DNA from: Comamonas halotolerans
GTDB lineage: Bacteria; Pseudomonadota; Gammaproteobacteria; Burkholderiales; Burkholderiaceae_C
Reading direction: 5' to 3'
Length of the DNA: 64,000 nt
NCBI RefSeq assembly: GCF_030162935.1
Contig: NZ_JASAUZ010000012.1
Location: 124,001-188,000 of the forward strand
The notes under the pieces were generated by a model. It saw only the letters and a list, made by a program, of their open reading frames with translations. It was not told the origin of the DNA and did no database searches. The position numbers and the translations under genes are program-made. Below, piece by piece: positions 34,652 through 43,687 of the stretch. Numbering within the stretch: the stretch's first letter is position 1; every line of letters starts with the position of its first letter.

Positions 34652-36552
34652 GCGCCCACCTGCACTTTCTGAGACGGGCCCCGCAGCCCGTGCAGCATTT
34701 GCCCCAGCCCCGCGATCCCTTGGGGAAACAACATCACCAGCAGCAGCATGGTGCCGCCCATCATGGCGCGCCAGTAATCCGTATTGCGCGCCACGGTGTC
34801 ATGCAGCCATGTAAAAGTTGCAGAACCAGCGATGGGGCCTGCCAGGCTCTGGATGCCGCCCAGCAGCACCATGACCAGCGCATCCACACTCTTGGTCACG
34901 CCCAGGCTGTCTGGTGCCACGCTGCCTTTGGAAAACACAAACAACGCTCCGGCCACTCCTGCAAAAGCACCTGCAATGACAAATGCCACCCACTGAATGC
35001 GGCGCACATTCAGCCCAATGGCGTCGGCACGCAGAGTGGAATCTCGCGCTGCGCGCAATGCGTAACCCAGTGGGGAGAACAATATGCGGCGCAAGAGATA
35101 CACACCCAGTACGCACAAAGCCAGCGCCAGCCAGTAAAAATGCTCTGTAGATGCTGCCCAATCACTGGGCCATACGCCAGTCAAGCCATTGCTGCCCCCA
35201 GTGAGCCCATCCCACTGGAACACGATCGCCCATGTGATTTGTGCAAAAGCCAGCGTCAGCATCGTCAAATACACGCCTGACAGGCGCACGCAGAACCAGC
35301 CGTAGAGCAATGCACCGGCCGCAGCCACCAAGGGACCAAACAGCAGCGCTGCCTCCATGGGCAGATCCAGCGCTCGTACCGCCAGTGCGGCGCCATAGGC
35401 GCCCAAACCAAAATAGGCGGCATGACCAAAAGAGTGCATGCCACCGGGGCCGAGGATGAAGTGCAGGCTTGCAGCAAACAGTGCTGCAATCAACATGTCC
35501 GTAACCAGCACCGTGGCATAGCTGCCTTTGCCCACCAACAGCGGCATGAGCAGCAAGGCGGCAATCAGCACACTCCAGGCGATGGTGCTGCCCCGCCCCG
35601 CCGAACGCAGCGGCTGCTCGGGCACCCCTGTGTGGCGTGTCGCGGCTTGAGGCTGGCCCATGAGTCCCCAGGGCCGCCAGATCAGCACCACAGCCATCAC
35701 CAGGAACTCCACCACCAGTGTGAGCTTGGAAAATGACACCTCCACACCTGCTATGTCCTGCACGCCCAGCCAGATGCACACTGCCTTGATTTCCGCAATC
35801 AGCAGTGCCGCCACGAAGGCACCGGGAATGCTGCCCATCCCTCCCACAACCACGACCACAAAGGCTGCGCCAATGGTGGTCATGTCCATCTCCAGGCTGG
35901 CCGGTTCACGCGGCAATTGCAGCGCTCCAGCCAAGCCCGCGAGCAGCGTTCCCAAAGCGAAAACTGCGGTAAACAGCCACGCCTGGTTGACCCCCAATGC
36001 TCCCACCATCTCGCGGTCTTGCGTGGCAGCTCGCACCAGAGTGCCAAAGCGGGTTCTGGTCAGCAGCAGATGCAGACCCAGGAGCACCAGGGGACCAACA
36101 GCAATCAACAACAAGTCATAAGTTGGAAACTGGCGGCCCAGTATCTCGATGGACCCATCCAGACCCGCTGCACGCGGACCAAACAACTCTTCCGGTCCCC
36201 ACAGCCACAGAACTGCATCTTTGATCACCAGTACCAGCGCAAACGTGGCCAGTAACTGGAACAGCTCAGGCGCTTTGTAGATGCGCCTCAGCAGGCCCAT
36301 CTCGGTCACTGCGCCGATCAAGCCGCACACCAGCGGAGCCAGCAACAAGGCAGGCCAGAAACCGATAACAGATTCCAGTGCTTCCACGCTGGCAAATGCG
36401 ATATATGCACCGAGCATGAAGAAAGAGCCATGCGCAAAATTGATGGTGCGCGTGACCCCGAAGATCAGCGACAGACCCACAGACACCAGAAACAGTGACG
36501 ATGCGCTGGCCAGTCCGTTGAGCAATTGGGCCAACAGGCCGGATGCACTCAT
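34648..36552 (-). CDS. Fused LivH-LivM permease of a LIV-type ABC transporter
   Basis: The 634-residue protein joins both permeases of a branched-chain amino acid type importer: a LivH part (about 1-295, with LIFGVTRTINFAHGSFFMLGAY and VVVVGGMGSIPGAFVAALLIAE), a hydrophilic linker (about 297-322), and a LivM part (about 323-630, with GGMHSFGHAAYFGLGAYGAAL and MVLLGGIQSLAGPIAGS). In most systems these are separate genes, as in the second cluster of this window. ATG 36552 follows GGAGGAG. It is followed by livG with a 4-base overlap. Confidence 0.92.
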   Translation of the reverse strand: MSASGLLAQLLNGLASASSLFLVSVGLSLIFGVTRTINFAHGSFFMLGAYIAFASVEALESVIGFWPALLLAPLVCGLIGAVTEMGLLRRIYKAPELFQLLATFALVLVIKDAVLWLWGPEELFGPRAAGLDGSIEILGRQFPTYDLLLIAVGPLVLLGLHLLLTRTRFGTLVRAATQDREMVGALGVNQAWLFTAVFALGTLLAGLAGALQLPREPASLEMDMTTIGAAFVVVVVGGMGSIPGAFVAALLIAEIKAVCIWLGVQDIAGVEVSFSKLTLVVEFLVMAVVLIWRPWGLMGQPQAATRHTGVPEQPLRSAGRGSTIAWSVLIAALLLMPLLVGKGSYATVLVTDMLIAALFAASLHFILGPGGMHSFGHAAYFGLGAYGAALAVRALDLPMEAALLFGPLVAAAGALLYGWFCVRLSGVYLTMLTLAFAQITWAIVFQWDGLTGGSNGLTGVWPSDWAASTEHFYWLALALCVLGVYLLRRILFSPLGYALRAARDSTLRADAIGLNVRRIQWVAFVIAGAFAGVAGALFVFSKGSVAPDSLGVTKSVDALVMVLLGGIQSLAGPIAGSATFTWLHDTVARNTDYWRAMMGGTMLLLVMLFPQGIAGLGQMLHGLRGPSQKVQVGA

Positions 36553-36592
36553 ACGATGTGCTCCTCCACGGCAAAACAATCAGATATGCAAA

Positions 36593-36628
36593 AGCCACCC
36601 AATGTGCGCGTTGCACATGCAGGTGGCT
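36593..36628 (-). terminator. Intercistronic stem-loop between substrate-binding and permease genes
   Basis: Arms 36593-36599 and 36622-36628 (AGCCACC/GGTGGCT) and an inner stem 36602-36607 with 36613-36618 form a long hairpin with only a short T run. It probably acts as an attenuator or 3' barrier that raises the level of the binding-protein mRNA over the membrane parts. Confidence 0.5.
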
Positions 36629-36644
36629 GTAGGTAATGCGCGAA

Positions 36645-37847
36645 TTATTGCGCGCTGGCAGGGCGCAGCTTTTTCACTTCCTCGTCCGAAGGCTGGTAGT
36701 CCTTGCCATTGGCATAGTAGAAGTCGGTCATGATGCCGCGCTTCATGTCCTTGCTATACGTGGTCTTGCCTACAAAAGCGCCCATGGTGGACTGGTTGTC
36801 CTGGGGACGGTAGGTGATGGCGCCCCAGGGCGTGTTCACATCCAGACCTTTGAAGGCCTTGATGAGCGCTTCGGTCTCCGTGCTGCCTGCCTTGGTGATG
36901 CCTGCGGCCAGCGACTGGATGGCGTTGTAACCCACAATGGTGCCCAGGCGCGGGTAGTCTTTGAACTTGCCTTGGTAAGCCTTCAAGAATGCTTCATGCT
37001 CAGGCGTTTTGATGCTGTACCAGGGGTAACCCGTGACAATCCAGCCCTCTGGCGCTTCCTGACGCAAGGCATCCAGATATTCCGGTTCGCCGGAGAGCAA
37101 GCCCACCACTTCGCGCCCCTTGAACAGGCCGCGCGTATTGCCTTCGCGCACAAACTTGCCCAGATCCACCGAGAAGAGGACATTGAAAATCGCGTCGGGC
37201 TTTGCATCGCCCAAGGCCTGCACCACCGAACCTGCATCGATCTTGCCCAGAGCGGGTGCTTGCTCGGCCACAAACTCGATGTCGGGCTGCGCTTCCTTCA
37301 TCAGCTTTTTGAAGGTGGCCACTGCCGACTGGCCGTATTCATAGTTGGGATAAACAATGGCCCAGCGCTTTTTGTTCAGCTTCTTGGCTTCCTGCACCAG
37401 CATGGCAGTCTGCATGTAGGTCGAGCCACGCAGGCGATAGGTATAGCGGTTGCCGTTTTCCCAGACCACCTTGTCGGTCAGCGTCTCCGAAGCCAGGAAG
37501 AAACGCTTTTTCTGGCCCGCATAATCGGTCAGCGCCATGCCTACGTGCGACAGGAAAGAGCCGGTGAGCACATCGATCTTCTCGCGTGCATACAGCTCCT
37601 CCGCAGCGCGAATGGCATCACCAGGATTGCCGTTGTCATCGCGCGTCACCAGCTCCACTTTCTTGCCCAGCAAACCGCCTTGTGCGTTGATTTGCTCCAC
37701 CGCCAAGTCCATACCCTTTTTGTAGGGCTCCAGAAAAGCTGGCATGGCTTTGTAGCTGTTGATCTCTCCAATCTTCAGCACATCTTGGGCCGCCCAGGCA
37801 GGAAGTATCGCCAGGGCCCAGACGGGCAGTGTCCAGCGCAGTTGCAT
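36645..37847 (-). CDS. LIV-type ABC transporter substrate-binding protein
   Basis: The 400-residue periplasmic protein has a signal peptide (cleavage after AWA near residue 19) and the type I periplasmic-binding fold of the LivJ/AmiC family: LKIGEINSYKAMPAFLEPYKKGMDLAVEQINAQGG and KKRWAIVYPNYEYGQSAV. Its ligand could be branched-chain amino acids, short amides or aromatic acids; the pocket cannot be read. ATG 37847 follows GGAGG. A palindrome that may be an operator lies 39 bases upstream of the start. Confidence 0.9.
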   Translation of the reverse strand: MQLRWTLPVWALAILPAWAAQDVLKIGEINSYKAMPAFLEPYKKGMDLAVEQINAQGGLLGKKVELVTRDDNGNPGDAIRAAEELYAREKIDVLTGSFLSHVGMALTDYAGQKKRFFLASETLTDKVVWENGNRYTYRLRGSTYMQTAMLVQEAKKLNKKRWAIVYPNYEYGQSAVATFKKLMKEAQPDIEFVAEQAPALGKIDAGSVVQALGDAKPDAIFNVLFSVDLGKFVREGNTRGLFKGREVVGLLSGEPEYLDALRQEAPEGWIVTGYPWYSIKTPEHEAFLKAYQGKFKDYPRLGTIVGYNAIQSLAAGITKAGSTETEALIKAFKGLDVNTPWGAITYRPQDNQSTMGAFVGKTTYSKDMKRGIMTDFYYANGKDYQPSDEEVKKLRPASAQ

Positions 37848-38216
37848 ATGTCGTCCTCCACGGTGCGGTGGCACCATGCTAATTAATACTCAAATTGAGT
37901 ATATTTAGTTTTAAAAAAATGCGCCGGCGCCAATACGCCGTACACCTTGTCATTATGCTAATTCCGAGCATTAATCACTGTCAAGCTTTGCGGCATTTAT
38001 CACTCCAGGCAGGTGCTTATTACTAATCCATCTCAAATGAAAGACCGCAACTGCCCCCTTGCGCTTGCATTTCTCGGACAATAGTAGATTGATATATAAA
38101 AAGTCGGCCCGCTATACCCCTGGCGCATATCACGCAGTCATACAGGGTTCGCCACCCGGCTATCGAAGCCCGGGCATGCCGTGCCCGTTTTTGCATCCTC
38201 TGACTTTAGTTCCATC
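37848..38216. other. Divergent regulatory region between LIV cluster 1 and fpr
   Basis: About 370 bases, AT-rich near the LIV side. It holds the 17-bp palindrome at 37886-37902 and two copies of ATGCTAATT (37875-37883 and 37955-37963). No gene is seen. Confidence 0.5.
37886..37902. promoter_or_regulatory. Perfect 17-bp palindrome upstream of LIV cluster 1
   Basis: ATACTCAA-A-TTGAGTAT is an exact inverted repeat about one and a half helical turns long, lying 39 bases before the substrate-binding gene. This is the expected size and place of an operator for a dimeric repressor; the regulator is not known. Confidence 0.55.
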
Positions 38217-38990
38217 ATGAGTGCTTTTCTCGAAGAACGCGTCCTGTCCGTGCATCACTGGACGGACCGTCTGTTCTCTTTCACGACCACACGTGACACT
38301 TCGCTGCGTTTCTCCAACGGCCACTTCACCATGATTGGCCTGAAGGTGGATGGCAAAAACCTGTTGCGTGCCTATTCCATCGCCAGCCCCAACTACGAAG
38401 AGCACCTGGAATTCCTGTCCATCAAGGTGGAAGACGGCCCTCTGACCTCGCGTCTGCAGCACATCCAGGTGGGCGACACCATCATCGTGGGCAAGAAGCC
38501 CACAGGCACGCTGCTGATCGACTATCTGCTGCCTGGCAAGAATCTGTACATGATCGGCACGGGTACGGGCTTGGCGCCATGGCTGGCCATCGCCCGTGAT
38601 CCCGAAACCTACGAAAAATTCGACAACGTGGTGGTCGTGCACGGCGTGCGCGAAGTCAAGGAACTGGCGTACAAGGACATGTTTGAAAAAGACCTGCCCG
38701 AGCACGAATTCCTGGGCGAGATCGTCAAGGACAAGCTGCACTACTACCCTACCGTGACACGCGAGCCTTTCCGCAACCAAGGCCGCATCACCGACCTGAT
38801 CAACAACAACATCTTCCCGCAATGTCTGGGCCTGCCCGCGCTCAATCCTGAGACCGATCGCGTCATGCTGTGCGGCAGCCCCGCCATGCTGGCCCAGCTC
38901 AAGGAAATGATGGAGCACCGTGGCTTCAAGGAAGGCAATACCACCACCCCTGGTGACTTTGTGATCGAGCGCGCTTTCGTCGAAAAGTAA
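38217..38990 (+). CDS. fpr: Ferredoxin/flavodoxin-NADP+ reductase
   Basis: The 257-residue flavoenzyme has the FAD-binding segment LLRAYSIASPNYEEHLEF, NADP site GTGTGLAPWLAIAR (about 120-133) and the short bacterial FPR C terminus (FVIERAFVEK). It moves electrons between NADPH and ferredoxin or flavodoxin for oxidative-stress defence and Fe-S or biotin work. The ATG at 38217 fits the family; no strong ribosome site is seen. A terminator follows. Confidence 0.94.
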   Translation: MSAFLEERVLSVHHWTDRLFSFTTTRDTSLRFSNGHFTMIGLKVDGKNLLRAYSIASPNYEEHLEFLSIKVEDGPLTSRLQHIQVGDTIIVGKKPTGTLLIDYLLPGKNLYMIGTGTGLAPWLAIARDPETYEKFDNVVVVHGVREVKELAYKDMFEKDLPEHEFLGEIVKDKLHYYPTVTREPFRNQGRITDLINNNIFPQCLGLPALNPETDRVMLCGSPAMLAQLKEMMEHRGFKEGNTTTPGDFVIERAFVEK

Positions 38991-39012
38991 TCCCATCAGC
39001 AACCGGCCTGCC

Positions 39013-39047
39013 AAGCCCGCCCGCGCACTGCACCGGCGGGCTTTTTT
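39013..39047 (+). terminator. Rho-independent terminator of fpr
   Basis: Arms 39013-39021 and 39035-39043 (AAGCCCGCC/GGCGGGCTT) with a T run follow the fpr stop by 22 bases. Confidence 0.85.
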
Positions 39048-39099
39048 GTCAGCGAAAGCCCTGTAGCGCGACAACTGCGGCATTTCCATAATCTGCAGC

Positions 39100-39906
39100 A
39101 TGCCTGCAACCTTTGTCTCTGCCCCAACCCCTCAACCGCTGGATCGCAACTACGTCATCGCCCTTGCACGCGGTCTGGATGTGCTCTCATGCTTTCGCTC
39201 AGGGGAAAAGCTTTTGGGCAATCAGGACATTGCCAAACGCTGCAAGCTCCCCAAATCCACAGTTTCGCGCCTGACCTATACGCTGACCACGCTGGGCTAC
39301 CTCATCCATGTCCCCGAAGAAGGTAAATACCGGCTGGGCACTGCCACCCTGGCACTGGGCAGTGCCATGCTGTCCGGCATGGATGTTCGCAAGCTGGCCC
39401 GTCCACTGATGCACAGGCTGGCCGAACTGACGCAGTGTGAAGTGGCTCTGGCCACAAGAGACAGGCACAACATGGTCTATGTGGAGCATTGTCCCAGCCC
39501 GCAGCCCATGGACTCGGATCTGGACATAGGCACTCGCCTGCCCCTGGGCACCACCGCTATTGGCCGCGCCTGGCTAGCCGCATGCCCACTGCCGGAACGC
39601 CAACAGGCGCTGGACTATCTACAGGCCCATGCCCCAGACCAGTGGGCTGATGCCGTGCAACAGCAAACGCAGTGGCCTCAGCACCATGACCGTGCGCACC
39701 CCTGGCTGACCACATCCTTTGGGGACTGGCTGCCCCATGTCAACGCGATTGCGCTGGCCTTCTCACCCGGCCGAGGCTTGCCGCTGATGGCCATCAGCTG
39801 TGGCGGCCCTGCACGACTCATCTCTGCCGACATGTTGATGCAGCGGGCCAAGCCGGAGCTGGAACGCATGGTGCGCCGCCTTCAGCAAGCGATCTACCAA
39901 GCGTAA
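39100..39906 (+). CDS. IclR family transcriptional regulator
   Basis: The 268-residue protein has a winged helix-turn-helix (about 18-80: ALARGLDVLSCFRSGEKLLGNQDIAKRCKLPKSTVSRLTYTLTTLGYL) and an IclR ligand-binding domain (about 95-265, with LPLGTTAIGRAWLA). IclR regulators commonly control use of aromatic or small organic acids. It precedes the short-chain dehydrogenase by 119 bases on the same strand and may regulate it, the neighbouring LIV clusters, or both. The palindrome at 37886 is one possible target. Confidence 0.93.
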   Translation: MPATFVSAPTPQPLDRNYVIALARGLDVLSCFRSGEKLLGNQDIAKRCKLPKSTVSRLTYTLTTLGYLIHVPEEGKYRLGTATLALGSAMLSGMDVRKLARPLMHRLAELTQCEVALATRDRHNMVYVEHCPSPQPMDSDLDIGTRLPLGTTAIGRAWLAACPLPERQQALDYLQAHAPDQWADAVQQQTQWPQHHDRAHPWLTTSFGDWLPHVNAIALAFSPGRGLPLMAISCGGPARLISADMLMQRAKPELERMVRRLQQAIYQA

Positions 39907-40025
39907 TCCCGAGCCTTTGCAGTAGCCAAGACGACAGCCATCTTTGCCGTTCAAACCTAGCATGGTCACTTGAGCATTCCGCCACGCGGATCGGCTTTTC
40001 CACCACCATCCAGGAGACAAAAAGC

Positions 40026-40799
40026 ATGAGTGTCAAACAACTGTTCGATCTTTCGGGAAAAACGGCCTTGATCACCGGAGGCTCCCGAGGCCTGGGCCTG
40101 CAAATGGCCGAAGCCCTGGGGGAAATGGGAGCCAGGCTAGCCATCACTGCGCGCAAATCCGATGAACTGGCCGAGGCCAAAGCTCACCTGGAAAAGCTGG
40201 GCATCAAGGTGCACACCTTCACCAATGATCTGCAGAAGTTCGATGCCATTCCTGGGCTGGTCGATGACGTTCTTGCGCAACTGGGCACCATCGACATTCT
40301 GGTCAACAACGCCGGAGCAACCTGGGGGGCCAAGGCCGAGGAGTATCCGGATGAAGCCTGGCACAAGGTGATGAACCTGAATGTTTCTGCGCCCTTCTTC
40401 CTGACCCGTGAAGTGGCTCGCCGCGTGATGATTCCCAAAGGTGCAGGCAACGTCATCATCACCGCCTCTGTTGCCGCGCTCAAGGGCACGCCACCCGGCA
40501 TGAATACCGTGGCCTACAACACCTCCAAAGCCGCTGCGGTACATCTGGCACGCACCTTGGCCTCTGAATGGGGACACTACGGCATTCGCGTCAACTCCAT
40601 CTGCCCGGGATTCTTCCCCAGCAAGCTAGCCAGCGGTCTGATCGACAAGCTTGGAGACCAGCTCATCGCCCGTGCCCCACTGCGCCGCATTGGTGGCGAA
40701 GAAGACTTGAAAGGCGCTGCGGTGTATCTGGCCTCTGATGCATCACGCCACATGACGGGCCAAGCCCTGGTTCTGGATGGTGGTGCCAGCCTGATTTGA
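40026..40799 (+). CDS. Short-chain dehydrogenase/reductase
   Basis: The 257-residue protein has the classical SDR motifs: TGGSRGLGLQ for the nucleotide (17-26), NNAG (94-97), and the Ser148-Tyr164-Lys168 catalytic triad in VAYNTSK. The sequence resembles gluconate 5-dehydrogenase and related polyol/3-oxoacyl reductases; substrate is uncertain. AGGAGA precedes its ATG. The gene follows the IclR regulator on the same strand and ends before a strong terminator. Confidence 0.9.
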   Translation: MSVKQLFDLSGKTALITGGSRGLGLQMAEALGEMGARLAITARKSDELAEAKAHLEKLGIKVHTFTNDLQKFDAIPGLVDDVLAQLGTIDILVNNAGATWGAKAEEYPDEAWHKVMNLNVSAPFFLTREVARRVMIPKGAGNVIITASVAALKGTPPGMNTVAYNTSKAAAVHLARTLASEWGHYGIRVNSICPGFFPSKLASGLIDKLGDQLIARAPLRRIGGEEDLKGAAVYLASDASRHMTGQALVLDGGASLI

Positions 40800-40913
40800 G
40801 CGACTCGCTGAAGATGCTGCGAGCGCTGAAGACCTTCTTCCTCAGATGCTCAAAGTATCAAACCACTGTCATTTCAAACATCTGCATGATGTTTATCTAC
40901 CCTGTCGTAGATA

Positions 40914-40943
40914 AAAAGCGCAGCCTGGCAAAGCTGCGCTTTT
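40914..40943. terminator. Bidirectional terminator between SDR and LIV cluster 2
   Basis: Arms 40914-40923 and 40934-40943 (AAAAGCGCAG/CTGCGCTTTT) form a 10-bp or longer stem with A and T flanks usable on both strands. It separates the SDR gene from the convergent substrate-binding gene. Confidence 0.85.
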
Positions 40944-40972
40944 ACACACTTACCGATCAGTAGGCACACTAA

Positions 40973-42139
40973 TTACTTGCTGGTTTTCACCACGATGATC
41001 TGGCCATCCTTGACCGCACCGCCGCGCTCCGTCGTCAGCGTGCCGCCAGCAGCATCCACCCCCAGAACACCACCGGGATTCACCTCTGCCGACAATCCTT
41101 TGTAGCCCTCATCGAGCTTGGCATGAATCGCCTTGGCATCGGTGACCGAGCCTGCCAACTGCATCGCCTTGACGGTGGCATGCACGGCCGTGTAGTTCCA
41201 CAATGCTTCCGAGCCAGGCACGCGACCGGCAAACTTCTTGCCAAAGCGATCAATGAAGGACTTGTTCACCGGCGATGGGTCTGCCGACACAGGAAGCACG
41301 CCAATCGCACCTTCTAGCGGGCCCATGCCACCCACCACGCGAGCCATTTCATCAAGCTTGGCCTGGTCCATGACCAAAAAGCCACCTTTGAACCCCAGTT
41401 CGCGCGCCTGCTTGATGACCAGTGCGGTTGGCTCCGAAGCACCGCCTACAAACAGCACATCAGGCTTGGCCGCCAAGGCCTTGCTGACACCGCTGTAGAA
41501 ATCGGTGGCGCGGTTGTAGCTCATGGGGTTTTCGGCCACCACCGTACCGCCCAGCTTTTCCCATCCTGGCTTGAATGCGGCAGCCCATGCCTTGCCATAG
41601 TCATGGTCAGCGCCCACCATGGCGACTTTCTTGCCGTATCGCTCCATCAGGTACTTGGAGAAGGGTTCGATATAGGTGGTGAACTCCGGCGGAATACGCA
41701 AAGTCAGCTTGTTGCCACGGTTGGTGATCTGCGGCACAGAGCTATAGGCCAGCACAATGAAGTTGTTGCGCTCATTGGTGGTTTGCAGTGCAAAAATACC
41801 GCCAGAGTGCGGCACCAGAACAGCGGGGGTTTTGTGCTGTTGCACCAGGCGCTGCGCATTGATGGCAGTCTCCGCGGGGTTGTATTTATCGTCCAGCGGG
41901 ACGATTTCAAACTTCACCTTTTTGCCACCGATTTCCAGGTTGGCTGCATTGAGCTCATCAGCAGCCAGCAGCATGCCGTCAAGCGCATTCTTTCCATACT
42001 GCGCGGCACCGCCTGACAGCGGCCCCGAGTAGCCAATTTTGACCACGTCCTGCGCCATCACCGGCACTGCCCAGGTGGCTGCGCAAGCCAGTGCCAGCCC
42101 TGTCAGCTGGCGGCGATTGAGTCGAGAAAATGCACGCAT
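40973..42139 (-). CDS. LIV-type ABC transporter substrate-binding protein
   Basis: The 388-residue protein has a twin-arginine-like basic start (MRAFSRLNRRQLTGLALACAA, with NRRQL) and cleavage after VMAQ near residue 30, then a LivJ-family periplasmic fold (VVKIGYSGPLSGGAAQYGKNALDGMLLAADELN). AAGGAGA precedes the ATG. It stands at the end of the second LIV cluster but after a terminator, so it has its own promoter and can be made in excess over the membrane complex. The ligand is probably a branched-chain amino acid or related acid. Confidence 0.9.
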   Translation of the reverse strand: MRAFSRLNRRQLTGLALACAATWAVPVMAQDVVKIGYSGPLSGGAAQYGKNALDGMLLAADELNAANLEIGGKKVKFEIVPLDDKYNPAETAINAQRLVQQHKTPAVLVPHSGGIFALQTTNERNNFIVLAYSSVPQITNRGNKLTLRIPPEFTTYIEPFSKYLMERYGKKVAMVGADHDYGKAWAAAFKPGWEKLGGTVVAENPMSYNRATDFYSGVSKALAAKPDVLFVGGASEPTALVIKQARELGFKGGFLVMDQAKLDEMARVVGGMGPLEGAIGVLPVSADPSPVNKSFIDRFGKKFAGRVPGSEALWNYTAVHATVKAMQLAGSVTDAKAIHAKLDEGYKGLSAEVNPGGVLGVDAAGGTLTTERGGAVKDGQIIVVKTSK

Positions 42140-42183
42140 GGTTGTCTCCTTGTATATGGTGTTTGTCTAGCGCTGCAGTACCG

Positions 42184-42207
42184 AAAAAACTACGCGTGAG
42201 CGCGCAG
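42184..42207 (-). terminator. Rho-independent terminator after livF of cluster 2
   Basis: On the minus strand a 7-bp stem (CTGCGCG/CGCGTAG, one G-T pair, CTCA loop) is followed by TTTTTT (42184-42189). It separates livHMGF from the downstream substrate-binding gene. Confidence 0.75.
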
Positions 42208-42228
42208 TGAAAATCATGTGCGGAGGCA

Positions 42229-42936
42229 TCACGCCCCTATATAAGCCTTGCGAATCGAGTCATCCGCGAGCAGCTCCTGCGGCTTGCCTTCACGCACGAT
42301 ATGGCCGCTTTCCAGCACATAGGCACGGTGGGCAATCTTCAGCGCCGCAAAAGCGTTTTGCTCAGCCAGCAGCACCGTGGTGCCACTTTGGTTGATTCGC
42401 TGAATCACTTCAAACATCTGCTTGATCACCAAGGGCGCCAAGCCCAGCGAAGGCTCATCGAGCAGCAGTACTTTGGGGCGTCCCATCATGGCCCGGCCAA
42501 TTGCCACCATCTGCTGCTGACCGCCGGAGAGCGAACCTGCGGGGTCATCCTTCTTATCGCGCAGAATCGGAAACAGCGCATACACCTCTTCGAGGATCTG
42601 CTTGCTCGGCCCGGTATCGTTGCGGTGCACATAGGCACCAAGCTCCAGGTTTTTCTGCACGCTCATCTGCGGAAACAGTTTGCGCCCTTCCGGGCACTGC
42701 ACCACGCCCGACTGCACGATGGAAGAAGGCTTGCTGCCCACCAGCTCCCTGCCTTCCCAGGTAATGGATCCACCGGCTGCCTTGTGGATGCCACTGGCTG
42801 TCAGAAACAACGAGCTTTTGCCCGCACCATTCGCACCCAGCAGCACCACCAGTTCACCTTTATCCGCATGCAGGCTGACCTGATCGAGCGCCAGAAAGCT
42901 GCCGTACTTCAGCGATACCTTGTCAAACTTCAGCAT
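42229..42936 (-). CDS. livF: LIV-type ABC transporter ATP-binding protein LivF
   Basis: The 235-residue ATPase has Walker [10 protein letters not shown], signature LSGGQQQM, Walker [11 protein letters not shown] and the tail [11 protein letters not shown] of LivF. It overlaps the livG gene by 14 bases and is the last gene of the livHMGF unit, before the terminator at 42184-42207. Confidence 0.94.
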   Translation of the reverse strand: MLKFDKVSLKYGSFLALDQVSLHADKGELVVLLGANGAGKSSLFLTASGIHKAAGGSITWEGRELVGSKPSSIVQSGVVQCPEGRKLFPQMSVQKNLELGAYVHRNDTGPSKQILEEVYALFPILRDKKDDPAGSLSGGQQQMVAIGRAMMGRPKVLLLDEPSLGLAPLVIKQMFEVIQRINQSGTTVLLAEQNAFAALKIAHRAYVLESGHIVREGKPQELLADDSIRKAYIGA

Positions 42937-43687
42937 GCTCGCTCCCCAGATACGCGTCGATCACCGCCGGGTTGCGGCGAATCTCTTCGGGTGTACCTTC
43001 TGCAATTTTTTCGCCGTAACTCAGCACCAGAATCCTGTCGGCCAGGCTCATGATCATTCCCATCTTGTGCTCGATCAGCGCCACCGTCATGCCGTGCTGC
43101 ACAAACTTGCGGATCAGCTGTGCGAGACCTTCTGTCTCTTCCGGGTTCACGCCGCCCGCAGGTTCATCGAGCAGCAGCAGCTTGGGGTCGGTGGCAAGCG
43201 CCAGCGCAAACGCCACACGCTTGCGCTCTTCCTGCGTGATGTCACCGGCCAGACGGTGCGCAATGTGCGACAGGCCGACAAAGTCCAGTGCATCGCGCGC
43301 TTTTTCCCGGCACACCCGCTCTTCTTCGCGCAGGCGGCTGGAGCCGCGCAGCACATCCCACAAACCGGAGTGCGTGCGCAGGCGGTGCCCAACGATCAGG
43401 TTGTCCAGCACCGATGCCTTGTCAAACAAGGCGGTCAATTGAAACGTGCGCGCAATACCCAGTTTGGCCACCTGATCGGGGCGCAGCGATGTCACGTCCT
43501 GGCCATTGAACGTGATTGTTCCGCTGGTGGGTTTGTGCATGGAGCTGATCAGATTGAAGAAGGTGGTCTTGCCTGCACCGTTGGGGCCGATGATGGCGTT
43601 GATCTTGCCCTCCTCAATCACGGTGCTGACGTCATTGACGGCAGCCAGTCCACCAAACTTTTTGGTGAGCTTTTCAATCTTGAGCAT
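42923..43687 (-). CDS. livG: LIV-type ABC transporter ATP-binding protein LivG
   Basis: The 254-residue ATPase has Walker [10 protein letters not shown], the LivG-type signature [16 protein letters not shown], Walker [11 protein letters not shown] and a C-terminal [15 protein letters not shown] segment typical of LivG. The ATG at 43687 gives family length; the open frame beyond it to 43744 lies inside livM. It overlaps livM and livF by 14 bases each. Confidence 0.94.
   Translation of the reverse strand: MLKIEKLTKKFGGLAAVNDVSTVIEEGKINAIIGPNGAGKTTFFNLISSMHKPTSGTITFNGQDVTSLRPDQVAKLGIARTFQLTALFDKASVLDNLIVGHRLRTHSGLWDVLRGSSRLREEERVCREKARDALDFVGLSHIAHRLAGDITQEERKRVAFALALATDPKLLLLDEPAGGVNPEETEGLAQLIRKFVQHGMTVALIEHKMGMIMSLADRILVLSYGEKIAEGTPEEIRRNPAVIDAYLGSEHAEV

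Noticed and set aside
38139..38180. A GGGTTCG...CCC-like piece resembling a tRNA T-arm
   Set aside because: No acceptor, D-arm or anticodon stem can be built around it.
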